Counted from the first letter of the stretch, positions 25,702 through 33,165 are shown. The stretch: DNA of 64,000 nucleotides from Synechococcus sp. KORDI-100 (GCF_000737535.1 NZ_CP006269.1:372001-436000), one strand, 5' to 3'. A program made the numbers and translations. Notes: generated by a model not told the origin, from the sequence alone.

Positions 25702-26412
25702 ATGGCAAAAGGGCACGACCACGACCATCACGGTCATGACCACGACCACGATCACGACCATGGTGAGGAGGTGCTGGAGTTTTCAGCCAAGAAACCCAGC
25801 AAGCTCAAAAGCTTTGATTCCGATGCTCTGATCCATGTTGATGGCGTCGAGGACGGATCCTTTGCGGTTGCTTCCAGCAAGAAGGAACTCAAGGCATTGA
25901 TGAAGTCTGATGCGGATGTGGTCTACGACGCCAAGAAAGGCAAGCTGTATCTGAATGCCAACGGTGAGGAGAAGGGCTGGGGAAAGAAAAAGGTGGGTGG
26001 CTTGATCGCCCGGTTCAAAGGCAAGCCTGAATTGAGTGCTGAGCAGTTTGAGGGGATGGAGGCATTTGATGCTGTTACGGGCGACCATGATCATGAGCAC
26101 GACCATGATCACGAGCACGGCGGTGACACCAAAGAGCAGATTGCTGCTTATCGAGAAACACTGACGGAATCAGAGGAAGCTGATCTTTTGGTGGACTTCA
26201 CTCTGGAGCCCAAGAAAGCATTGAAGCGTGTGATCAAGGATGGCAAGAAAGAAGGTTATGTTTTTGATCGCGACGAACTCGAAGAAGAGTTGGACGAGAT
26301 GAATAACGGTGGAGCATTTGATGATATTGAATTAGATTCTGTAGCGATGCAATCGTTGTTCTCCCAAGGTGGGAAGATGGAATCGTGCTATCTGAGGCGA
26401 GAGTGCAGCTGA
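25702..26412 (+). CDS. His/Asp-rich protein with RTX-associated (bluetail-like) domain
   Basis: ATG 25702 gives 236 residues. The N-terminus is a metal-binding-like His-Asp stretch (HDHDHHGHDHDHDHDHG). Then comes a domain with DADVVYDAKKGKLYLNANGE, KGWGKKKVGGLIARF and LSAEQFEGM, the pattern found near the C-terminus of secreted cyanobacterial calcium-repeat proteins (bluetail-like). A second His-rich block (DHDHEHDHDHEHGG) and an acidic helical tail follow. It may bind Zn, Ni or Cu and be secreted; both are inference. A paralogue of the domain is at 28868. Confidence 0.65.
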   Translation: MAKGHDHDHHGHDHDHDHDHGEEVLEFSAKKPSKLKSFDSDALIHVDGVEDGSFAVASSKKELKALMKSDADVVYDAKKGKLYLNANGEEKGWGKKKVGGLIARFKGKPELSAEQFEGMEAFDAVTGDHDHEHDHDHEHGGDTKEQIAAYRETLTESEEADLLVDFTLEPKKALKRVIKDGKKEGYVFDRDELEEELDEMNNGGAFDDIELDSVAMQSLFSQGGKMESCYLRRECS

Positions 26413-26468
26413 TGTCCTTGTGGGATCTTTCGACCTAACCTAACCCCTAACAACCTAACCACCCAAGG

Positions 26469-26492
26469 CCCTTGCAGCAAGGGGGTTTATTT
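26469..26492 (+). terminator. Intrinsic terminator of the His-rich protein gene
   Basis: Perfect hairpin CCCTTGC A GCAAGGG followed by GGTTTATTTC, preceded by a CCTAACC-type short tandem repeat (about 26433-26463). The unit has a second terminator at 26553. Confidence 0.7.
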
Positions 26493-26552
26493 CTTTAATC
26501 TGGCCAATAATCCCCCAAATCAGCTTTCAATACTGTCTTAATTCACACTTAG

Positions 26553-26577
26553 CCCCGTCAGCAATGGCGGGGTTTTT
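26553..26577 (+). terminator. Repeated cargo terminator, copy 4
   Basis: CCCCGTC AGCAAT GGCGGGG plus TTTTT, identical in stem and loop to copy 3. Here it follows another terminator rather than a gene, so it behaves like a mobile or recombination-derived module boundary. Confidence 0.8.
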
Positions 26578-26624
26578 AGTGCCTGAGCAGAGCGGGGAAC
26601 ACTTCAGGCAGTCACGTCTGACCC

Positions 26625-26843
26625 ATGACTCTCGAAACCCGCATTGCCCTGTTCCTGCTGAATGAACTCGTCTCAGCGCTGAGGGCTAATGACCCTGACC
26701 TCTTCAAACGTTGGCTGTGTGGCGGGGTGCAAGACCTTGGAAAGCCTGCAGTGGAAGAGCTGCTTTTGGATTGGCTAGCCCCTTTCCTAAGCGAAGCGGA
26801 GAAGGACAGGCTGATTGCTTGGCATTTGGGCATGAGTCTTTAA
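26625..26843 (+). CDS. 72-residue repeated-family protein (most complete copy)
   Basis: The protein reads ALFLLNELVSALRANDPDLF, then GGVQDLGKPAVEELLLDWLA and SEAEKDRLIAWHLGMSL, an all-helical small protein. Partial copies lie at 17343-17462 and 27473-27594 (C-terminal half, in the cassette flanks) and at 20041-20109 and 23813-23913 (N-terminal parts). This is the only copy with start, full length and stop. No known family recognised. Its repeated presence at cargo boundaries suggests it is part of the module that moves or recombines. Confidence 0.6.
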   Translation: MTLETRIALFLLNELVSALRANDPDLFKRWLCGGVQDLGKPAVEELLLDWLAPFLSEAEKDRLIAWHLGMSL

Positions 26844-26964
26844 ATCATATTGGGGGCCAGATTCAGGAAAATCTCATCAAATACTCTCCTAATAGGGGAG
26901 GTAAGAGAAAGCTGCGCGGAGAAAAATGGGTTCAAGGGGCAGCCTCAAACATCACAACCTTTAA

Positions 26965-27090
26965 ATGCAGCTCTTCACTTCAAGCGCCGCCGCTGCTGCT
27001 GCTGTGTGCGCATCTTTGATTACTACTACACCCGCTAAAGCCAACACTCAAAGTAAAGCTTTGGGACAGAAAAATATAAACTTGGGTTAA
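26965..27090 (+). CDS. Exported mini-protein (41 aa)
   Basis: ATG 26965 to TAA 27090 encodes QLFTSSAAAAAAVCASLITT followed by TPAKA, an Ala-rich signal peptide with AKA/N cleavage. It leaves a mature peptide of about 16 residues (NTQSKALGQKNINLG). The stop is three bases before the next ATG (27094), so the pair is coupled. It could be a small secreted peptide with a partner membrane protein. Evidence is composition and spacing only. Confidence 0.45.
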   Translation: MQLFTSSAAAAAAVCASLITTTPAKANTQSKALGQKNINLG

Positions 27091-27093
27091 GCC

Positions 27094-27456
27094 ATGATTT
27101 GGGTCCTACTCATAGGCGGCGCTGCCATCTTTGCTCAGGCGACTTTCACGGCCTGGCTGCTGAAACAGGCCAGCGACAAACCTCCCCGGCCATCAGAGAA
27201 TCCGCCTGAGTACTTCGGAGACTGGAGGCATCCCGAGAGCTGGTGGGCTGAGACCTACCCCGAGATCCGAGACGCCGGACTGGAGATCGAGAGGAAAGAG
27301 AAGGCCAAGCAACACCAAGACCCAGTCTCGTTCGGTTACGAGGGGAGAACGCTTCAGAAGTATTCAGGCCAGTCAGCATCCCTAGGGGGGTCGTTCAAGA
27401 TCTGGAAGCCAAAGCAGTCAGAGACGGGGGAGGACATCACCGAGCCAGACGATTAA
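27094..27456 (+). CDS. Single-helix membrane-anchored protein
   Basis: The 120 residues start with a membrane anchor (WVLLIGGAAIFAQATFTAWL), then a polar, Pro- and charge-rich domain (PPEYFGDWRHPESWWAETYP, GLEIERKEKAKQHQ). No family recognised. It starts three bases after the exported mini-protein gene and ends just before the second copy of the cassette 5' flank. Confidence 0.5.
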   Translation: MIWVLLIGGAAIFAQATFTAWLLKQASDKPPRPSENPPEYFGDWRHPESWWAETYPEIRDAGLEIERKEKAKQHQDPVSFGYEGRTLQKYSGQSASLGGSFKIWKPKQSETGEDITEPDD

Positions 27457-27472
27457 GCGTTGTCTTTCTGGC

Positions 27473-27744
27473 GGGGTGCAACACCTTTGGTAAACCTGCA
27501 GTGAAGAAGCTGCTTCTGGACTGGCTTGCCCCGTTTCTGACTGAAGCGGAGAAGAACAGGTTGATTGCTTGGCACTTGGGCGTGAGCCTCTGAATCCCAG
27601 GTATCGCAGTGCTTCTGGCCCCCTGTGACCAACCTCACAGGCAGGGCTGACTCAGGTCAACAAGTGGAGCTGTGATTCCGGAGATGGTGTGTGCATCGGT
27701 GGGGGACACCCCAAAGACATACACGCCAAACACCACAAAACAAA
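27473..27744 (+). repeat. Cassette 5' flank, copy B
   Basis: Matches copy A (17343-17611): a fragment of the 72-residue gene (LLLDWLAPFLTEAEKNRL, stop TGA 27594), then CCTGTGACCAACCTCACAGG, ATTCCGGAGATGGTGTGT and GGGGGACACCCCAAAGACA. It ends directly before ATG 27745. The cassette ORF that follows is unrelated to that of copy A. Confidence 0.8.
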
Positions 27745-28668
27745 ATGGACTTCCAGAAATTCGAAACATTCCAACAAAAGAGTGTTTATCAACCAAAAAC
27801 TAAAATTACTGATTTCGAGAGAGAAAACGTGAAAGATGTCGCTGAGTACTTAGCAGAACAAGCGGCAGGGAAAATGGAAGAAAGAATACAGTACTTGAGG
27901 CAGAATCATAGTGGCAGCTATCACCTGCTCGAGCGAGAAGATGACTGGAGCAGAAGAACTCACTACAACGAGCGTGGTAAAGAAATTAAATTTTGGAATG
28001 TATATGGCAATGAATTAAACAATTACATTGAAATGCATTCAAAAACTCATGATTTCATCTACGGTGATAACGGTGAAGATACTATAAAGGGAGGCTGGGG
28101 TGACGATGTAATTGTTGGAGGAGACTTCCACCTAAGAGGTTATTTAGATCGTGATAAACTAATGGGGGAAAACGGAAAGGATACACTTATTGCATATCAC
28201 GATGACTGGGCATATGGTGGGCATGGAGAGGATGTTCTTGTTGGTACAGGCAAGTGCTGGTTGAGAGGAGATTTCGGAGACTACCCCTATCGTTCTAGGA
28301 ATCATGGGAATTATTATAGCGACAAGTTTGTTCTATATACGGATACAACTCGCAATCGAAATAATCGTGCCTATATTGCGGACTTTAATCAGGCAGATCA
28401 ATTAATTATTAATTTTGGACTTGATCGAAACGGAGAACAAACTAAATTTGGCGGCGTAAGACCAGATGATTACCATAGTACCGCTTTCCCAGGTACCACT
28501 GAAGATTTGATGGTTTTCTATGATGACAATAACAAGGCAGTTGCAGAAATCTTTGCAACTGACTTGCAGGGCTTTGATGTACAAGTAAACGATGATAATA
28601 CACAGCTTGTAGTAACAGGATCTGATTACGTCCAAAGAGTATTGACAACTGGTGTGGAATTATGCTGA
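27745..28668 (+). CDS. RTX-like calcium-binding protein
   Basis: ATG 27745 gives 307 residues. A helical, charged N-terminal third is followed by degenerate RTX repeats: YGDNGEDTIKGGWGDDVIVG, then LMGENGKDTLIAY, YGGHGEDVLVG. The C-terminal third (DKFVLYTDTTRN, IADFNQADQLIINFG) resembles the strand-rich end of hemolysin-type proteins used in type I secretion. It lacks a protease domain, unlike the 20595 protein. It lies precisely between 5' flank B and 3' flank B. Confidence 0.72.
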   Translation: MDFQKFETFQQKSVYQPKTKITDFERENVKDVAEYLAEQAAGKMEERIQYLRQNHSGSYHLLEREDDWSRRTHYNERGKEIKFWNVYGNELNNYIEMHSKTHDFIYGDNGEDTIKGGWGDDVIVGGDFHLRGYLDRDKLMGENGKDTLIAYHDDWAYGGHGEDVLVGTGKCWLRGDFGDYPYRSRNHGNYYSDKFVLYTDTTRNRNNRAYIADFNQADQLIINFGLDRNGEQTKFGGVRPDDYHSTAFPGTTEDLMVFYDDNNKAVAEIFATDLQGFDVQVNDDNTQLVVTGSDYVQRVLTTGVELC

Positions 28669-28676
28669 TTGGCTTT

Positions 28677-28785
28677 CGGGGAGCCTGATGTTCATTCAAT
28701 GAACTGAAAGCTATACAAAACCCAACCTTGGGAAAAGCAGGGCAGGGCGTGTGGTTCCTGATCAAACCCCCGGCAGAACACTCAT
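28677..28785 (+). repeat. Cassette 3' flank, copy B
   Basis: Matches copy A (18722-18830), with GGGGAGCCTGATG, GGGAAAAGCAGGGCAGGGCG and CCCCCGGCAGAA in the same order and spacing. It starts about 8 bp after the RTX-like stop and leads into the repeated cargo terminator. Confidence 0.8.
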
Positions 28786-28793
28786 ACACACCA

Positions 28794-28818
28794 CCCCGTC
28801 AGCAATGACGGGGTTTTT
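28794..28818 (+). terminator. Repeated cargo terminator, copy 5
   Basis: CCCCGTC AGCAAT GACGGGG (perfect 7-bp stem) plus TTTTT, preceded by ACTCATACACACCA. It is the best-paired copy and closes the RTX-like cassette. Confidence 0.85.
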
Positions 28819-28867
28819 GTCGTCTCTTTGAATCGATGCTAAAAAATGCGTACTGTGGGCTTTTTTA

Positions 28868-29745
28868 ATGAGTGAGTGGAACGACCACGACCATGGCGAG
28901 GAGGTGCTGGAGTTTTCAGCCAAAAAGGCCATCAAATTCAAAGCCGTTGACCCTGATCCTGTCTACGGCGTGAAGGGAGCTTACGGCCAAACTTTCGCTA
29001 TCGCCCGTACCAAGACGGAAGCCAAAACACTGATGAATTCAGATGCGGCTGTCGTGTACTACACAAAAAAGGCAAGTTGTATCTGAATGCCAACGGTGAG
29101 GAGAAGGGCTGGGGCAAGAAAAAGGTTGGTGGCTTGGTTGCAAAAATCAAAAATAAACCTGAACTGAACGCTTGTGACTTCGTGGGACTACGAACTCACA
29201 AGTCGGATATCATCACAGGTGTTGGAGGTGAAACGGATACCACCGATCCTTTGTGTGCATTAGAACCCGCACGTTGGCGTCCTTCAAACCCTCAGAGTTA
29301 CGGCTCCGGTGCATCTCTATATGGAGCAGATCTGCATGGTAGATCACTAGGATATTGGAATGTGCAGAGATCGGACCTAAGATTTGTGGATCTAGAGAAT
29401 GCGAAACTGAATTGGGCGCTTCTGTTGAATGCGGACCTGGAGGGTGCGGAGCTAAATAATGCGTACCTGTGGATGGCGGACCTGAGGGAGGCGAATTTGG
29501 ACTCCGCCAACCTGGAAGGTGCCAACCTTCAAGGTGCAAACCTTCAGGGTGCGGAACTTACGAGTGCAAACCTTCGTAGTGCGAACCTTCAGGGTGCGGA
29601 ACTGCAGCATGCGGACCTGACTGGAGCGCTCTATTTAGATCAAGCAGTCAATGCAGATACGGCGGATTGGGAATGGACGCGTTGTCCTGATGGCACCTAT
29701 AACAAGGGAAGAAAACCGTGCCTTGGAGATCAGCTGATTCCATAG
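28868..29745 (+). CDS. Bluetail-like domain / pentapeptide-repeat protein, joined by a -1 frameshift at A AAA AAG
   Basis: Frame 1 (28868-29086) begins NDHDHGEEVLEFSAKK and stops soon after SDAAVVYYTKK. Reading shifted -1 at the heptamer A AAA AAG (29065-29071) continues GKLYLNANGEEKGWGKKKVG, which matches the intact paralogue at 25702 residue for residue. It then runs into a pentapeptide-repeat domain with A(N/D)L-x-x units (LEGANLQGANLQGAELTSAN) and an end with two cysteines. The joined product is 292 residues. Either programmed frameshifting or a one-A deletion explains it. Pentapeptide helices often bind DNA-like surfaces or partner proteins; the role is unknown. Confidence 0.7.
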
Positions 29746-29815
29746 CTTTTAGATATAGATTCGCTCGCGTCAAAGGGTTTTTGACTTGCGAGAATGGAAT
29801 AGCGATTTCAAATCA

Positions 29816-30076
29816 ATGCCTTCATCCGACAAACGCCCGAGATTTAATACTGGCAACGATTGGGATTCGAGTGTCGGTCCGGTCCGTTCCAATCTGCTTA
29901 AAGATCATCACAGCCCGAAGTTCAATGCTGATCCATCGACGATTGAGTCTGATGGGCCGGGATATGTCAGCCCGCTTGAGGGTGCAGTTGTGATTGATGT
30001 TCCAGAGCGGCCTGTAATTAAAGAACCATCCTTTGCACCTCAGCCCGAACGTACTGAGCCGTGGACACAATCGTGA
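29816..30076 (+). CDS. Hypothetical protein
   Basis: ATG 29816 gives 86 residues (a TTG ten codons upstream is also in frame). The composition is polar and Pro-rich: SSDKRPRFNTGNDWDSSVG, GPGYVSPLEGAVVIDVPERP. Largely disordered by eye. It lies between the pentapeptide gene and the terminase region; no family recognised. Confidence 0.4.
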   Translation: MPSSDKRPRFNTGNDWDSSVGPVRSNLLKDHHSPKFNADPSTIESDGPGYVSPLEGAVVIDVPERPVIKEPSFAPQPERTEPWTQS

Positions 30077-30234
30077 GGCACATTCGCAACCCGCAATCAA
30101 CAGCGGGGAACTCTTCATGCAGTATCGATTCACAAGCCAGATGCTGCTAAAGGATATTGCTCTGAATGACTTCAGATCGCATGATCTCATTGTGTAGAAA
30201 TTAGACCAAATAAAATTCTTAATTTTACTCAGTT

Positions 30235-30534
30235 ATGACCGGTGAAGTTACTAGTACTGATCAGTTCTGCTTGAAGGGAATGACGGTGGTGCCCTCTGGT
30301 TTAGACCTCAGATTCGATCAAGAGCAGCGTGTGCAGGCTTGGAAATTTATGCTTCCAGCGCTTGGTCAGCGTGAACGACAACAGCGCAACGAGCTCAGGA
30401 TGCGTGATGCGCTGATTGCAGAGCAACGTCGTCGTTCAGCCCGCAGGACTGTTCCTGCTCCTGTTTTGACTCCACTGGAACAACGGATGGAGAAAGCCTT
30501 TGATCGCCTGCTGGATCAGGAGTTGAACCTATGA
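30235..30534 (+). CDS. Small protein coupled to terminase
   Basis: A 99-residue protein with a basic, helical second half (ALGQRERQQRNELRMRDALI, AEQRRRSARRTVPAP) and an acidic amphipathic C-terminus (MEKAFDRLLDQELNL). The stop overlaps the terL start (ATGA), so it is coupled to the terminase. By position it could be the terminase small-subunit partner or an adaptor, but no HTH is visible. A fragment of this gene recurs at 23757. Confidence 0.55.
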   Translation: MTGEVTSTDQFCLKGMTVVPSGLDLRFDQEQRVQAWKFMLPALGQRERQQRNELRMRDALIAEQRRRSARRTVPAPVLTPLEQRMEKAFDRLLDQELNL

Positions 30535-31970
30535 CTGCTCCGGCGGAGGGCTTCCAACCGCTGCCTTGGCAGGGCGCTGCACTGTCAGTGCCAGATGCAA
30601 TGGATCTGGTGCTTGTTGGTGGCCGCGGTGGTGGCAAATCAACGCTGTTGTCGATGTTGATCGTTCGCGATGCGATGCGGTTCGGGAAGGGATACATCGC
30701 TGCGCTGGTGCGTCGTGACCTGGCTGGTCTTCTCAAGCTGCAGTCAGAAATTCAACAGTTGATCGATGCCCAGCCTGAGCTGAAAGGCACCAAGTATCTG
30801 GCCAGCAAAAAGGAGTTCCGCTTCTCCAACGGCGCGGTGATCTTCCTGCACTACATCAAAGATGAGAACGCCTACGGCCGGTTCCAAGGCGTCGACCTGA
30901 GCCATATCTATGTCGATGAAGCTGGGCAGATCCAAGAACCGGCGCCGCTGCTCCGGTTGCGCTCATCAATGCGGACGACAGATGAATCAGTCACTCCCCG
31001 CATGGTGTTGACGGCCAATCCCAACAACGTGGGCAGTTGGTGGATTTTTGAGCACTTCGTCTCGCGGATGGTGCCGTGGAGGCCCCATCGCTCAGAGCTG
31101 TTCAGAAAAGACGTTGTTCTGATCAGCTCGACGCTGTTCGACAACCCGCACCTTGCGGATCGCAACGTCTACATCGAGCAGCTCAAAGCCAGCTGCAATT
31201 TCGATTCATCCAAGATCGAATCGGAGGTTTACGGCCGTTGGGGGCTGACCTCTGGATCGTTTTTTGGCTCGGTGTTTTCTCAGCAACGGATGCAGCTGGC
31301 CTGGGAGGGTTCTCAGCGTCATCGATACGACTGGAGCGGTCGTTGGATCTGGATGGGGATGGATTGTGGAACCCGATCACCATCAGCAGTGTTCATTGCA
31401 CTGCGGCCGACGCAGCAGATCGAATACGCCGGCCGGGTGATCGGGTCGAATTCAGTGATCTTGCTGGATGAGTTTTATTCCGATCAGCGCACCCCCGATG
31501 GAAGCCGCCAGTGGCACGTTGGCGACCGGACGCTGACCACTCGAACCTTTGCTGCCCGGTGTCAGGAGCTATGCAACCGCAATGGACTGGATCTCAGAGA
31601 AGTACCCCTCCGGCAGCGCTTTGCTGATGCCGCCATCGGCTCAGCGATTGGCTCCAGTGATGGATCGATCGCCGATCAACTCAAACGGTTTGGTTGTGGT
31701 TTCGTCCCAGCACCAAAGCAACGTGTGGCTGGCTGGGCATTGATGGCGCAGATGATGGAGGCCGCTGGTGATCCATCAGCGCCAGGCCTGTATGCGACGG
31801 AGAAGTGCTCGAGCTTCTGGGCAACCCTGCCGGGGCTGGTCTACGACCAACACAACCCAGAGGATCTCGACACGACCGGCATCGATCACGCGGCTGATGC
31901 AGTCAGATATCTGCTGTCTGGAATCGAGAGTTCAAGACACACTGCGATGGCCGGGCACCGCATTTACTGA
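30531..31970 (+). CDS. terL: Phage terminase large subunit
   Basis: The 479 residues have Walker A GGRGGGKS (30-37), Walker B LSHIYVDEA (about 125-133), coupling motif VLTANPNN, and an RNase H-like nuclease part with WMGMDCGTRSPS (about 278), ILLDEFYSD and, near the end, TGIDHAADAVRYLL. Both ATPase and nuclease halves appear intact. Terminases cut concatemeric DNA and pump it into capsids. Carrying one without capsid genes is typical of satellites that borrow helper particles. It is the last gene before the right att site. Confidence 0.92.
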   Translation: MTAPAEGFQPLPWQGAALSVPDAMDLVLVGGRGGGKSTLLSMLIVRDAMRFGKGYIAALVRRDLAGLLKLQSEIQQLIDAQPELKGTKYLASKKEFRFSNGAVIFLHYIKDENAYGRFQGVDLSHIYVDEAGQIQEPAPLLRLRSSMRTTDESVTPRMVLTANPNNVGSWWIFEHFVSRMVPWRPHRSELFRKDVVLISSTLFDNPHLADRNVYIEQLKASCNFDSSKIESEVYGRWGLTSGSFFGSVFSQQRMQLAWEGSQRHRYDWSGRWIWMGMDCGTRSPSAVFIALRPTQQIEYAGRVIGSNSVILLDEFYSDQRTPDGSRQWHVGDRTLTTRTFAARCQELCNRNGLDLREVPLRQRFADAAIGSAIGSSDGSIADQLKRFGCGFVPAPKQRVAGWALMAQMMEAAGDPSAPGLYATEKCSSFWATLPGLVYDQHNPEDLDTTGIDHAADAVRYLLSGIESSRHTAMAGHRIY

Positions 31971-32063
31971 GTGCCTAATGCAGAGGGTTGATCTCAATCA
32001 GGCCGGGAGAAATCAAACAGATATGCAGAGGCCTGCAGGGGGCTGAAGCATGTCCACAATCAG

Positions 32064-32081
32064 GTGAGTGCATGCACTCAC
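32064..32081. promoter_or_regulatory. Perfect 18-bp palindrome, candidate integrase arm site (right)
   Basis: GTGAGTGCATGCACTCAC is fully self-complementary and consists of two inverted TGCACTCAC units, the nonamer present three times at the left end (6701-6744). Confidence 0.55.
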
Positions 32082-32092
32082 TTTTCACGAAA

Positions 32093-32128
32093 ACCCTGCT
32101 TGCAAAGGTGATCTTGAGCAAGCAGGGT
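32093..32128. repeat. Inverted repeat near attR
   Basis: ACCCTGCTTGC (32093-32103) and GCAAGCAGGGT (32118-32128) are exact reverse complements with a 14-bp loop. No T-run follows on the plus strand. It may still act as a transcription barrier after terL, or as a recombination accessory site. Confidence 0.5.
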
Positions 32129-32189
32129 ATGACGCAAAACCCAGTCTCTGACAGCTATTTGCCATGTTTACGTGGGGCAATGTCATGGC

Positions 32190-32232
32190 TTCCTAAACCG
32201 TAGGTCGTGGGTTCGAGTCCCGCCAGCCCCGT
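32190..32232 (+). repeat. attR core (tRNA-Arg 3' remnant, not a tRNA gene)
   Basis: Exact copy of 6599-6641. The 5' half of a tRNA is missing upstream, so this is the displaced attachment half and not an expressed gene. It is preceded 14 bp upstream by the end repeat TGTTTACGTGG. Confidence 0.93.
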
Positions 32233-32323
32233 TGAGTCCCGACCACGTCGTAGTGAACGCTACATCTGGTGGGGTGGCCTGATCGCTCTCCATCGCTAGG
32301 GTTGGCACATCCAGGCGGGTGCT

Positions 32324-32662
32324 ATGACCCAGCTTCACGATCTCCGACTTCGTTTGCTGGTCCAGCAGGAGAGTGAGAGGATCGCCGACTCCCAGCCGAC
32401 GGACCTTGATCTGTCGGTGGTGCAGGCCCGTTGCCTCTGCTGGCTTGCACTGCTAGCCGAGGCCCACGAGGATCAGGCGAGTGATGCGGAACGCCGCGGT
32501 GATACCGAGCAAGCCATGGGTTGGTTCGCCGACTCGATGCGGTTGCGGGACGTCATTCAGGTGGTGTCGTCCATTGAAATTCCACTGCCAGGCACGGTTG
32601 AAGAGGATGATCCTGAGCAGGAACGGGATCATGACGGTGATTCAGGTCCCCTAGCGGCGTAA
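32324..32662 (+). CDS. Hypothetical helical protein
   Basis: A 112-residue protein: LRLRLLVQQESERIADSQ, then VVQARCLCWLALLAEAHEDQ and an acidic tail (TVEEDDPEQERDHDGDSG). No family recognised; probably cytoplasmic. It is the first chromosomal gene after the element, co-directional with the next gene 26 bp downstream. Confidence 0.6.
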   Translation: MTQLHDLRLRLLVQQESERIADSQPTDLDLSVVQARCLCWLALLAEAHEDQASDAERRGDTEQAMGWFADSMRLRDVIQVVSSIEIPLPGTVEEDDPEQERDHDGDSGPLAA

Positions 32663-32688
32663 CAGGTGCCATAGTGGACATTGAATGA

Positions 32689-33165
32689 GTGAGGACTGCG
32701 GTGCCGGAAGAGCCCTGCCAATGTCCGGACTGCCAGAGGTTCTATCGGGAACATGACCGATTGATCCGGGAGTTCCCCACTCTTCGTCAGCAACAGGAAC
32801 TCAACTGGGCAGCCCTGCAATCCTTCCGAACCCTCTCCGGACGCGTCCTTGAGGATCTCCAGAAGCAGCAGGGATCCCGGCAGCAGACGGAAGTCCCCAC
32901 GGGTCAGCAGCTCTCTGTAGCAGGCCCATCCGAGGAAAGCAGCGATGCTCTTCAACAGGCCATGGCTGACCTTGAGAACATCAATGCCCATCTGTTCTCG
33001 ATTGAAGCCCTGATGGAACGCGTGTTTGACGTTCGCGTTCCGGAGGAAATCGAGCAGAAATTCAAGGAGCTCGCCGGTGAACTGGCTCCCGACCCACTCA
33101 ACGTGGACCGTCTGCGGTTGAACCGCCTGCTGCATCAGACACCTGATCTACCCGATCGCAGCTGA
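32689..33165 (+). CDS. Hypothetical protein with N-terminal CxxC pair
   Basis: The 158 residues (GTG start; a GTG four codons later is also possible) begin CQCPDCQRFYREHDRL, then long helices (LRQQQELNWAALQSFRTLSG, DALQQAMADLENINAHLFSI), suggesting a coiled-coil protein with a small metal knuckle. It overlaps the convergent acetate kinase gene by 18 bp. Function unknown. Confidence 0.6.
   Translation: MRTAVPEEPCQCPDCQRFYREHDRLIREFPTLRQQQELNWAALQSFRTLSGRVLEDLQKQQGSRQQTEVPTGQQLSVAGPSEESSDALQQAMADLENINAHLFSIEALMERVFDVRVPEEIEQKFKELAGELAPDPLNVDRLRLNRLLHQTPDLPDRS

Larger units (their letters stand above)
31971..32323 (+). other. Right end of the element and junction to the chromosome
   Basis: No gene. 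The stretch holds a perfect 18-bp palindrome (32064-32081), an inverted repeat of 11-bp arms (ACCCTGCTTGC, 32093-32103 / 32118-32128), the end repeat TGTTTACGTGG (32165-32175) and the att core (32190-32232). The remaining bases up to 32323 are chromosomal leader of the next gene. Confidence 0.6.

Noticed and set aside
17343-28785. Classical integron cassette array
   Set aside because: I find no integron integrase and no clear attC core pair in the flanks; the layout only resembles cassettes.
24397-28818. CRISPR array
   Set aside because: The repeats here are terminators at irregular spacing of hundreds of bases to kilobases, not short regularly spaced repeats, and no cas genes are present.
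32170-32232. Second tRNA-Arg gene
   Set aside because: Only the 3' half is present; no acceptor 5' strand or D-arm precedes it. It is the att remnant.
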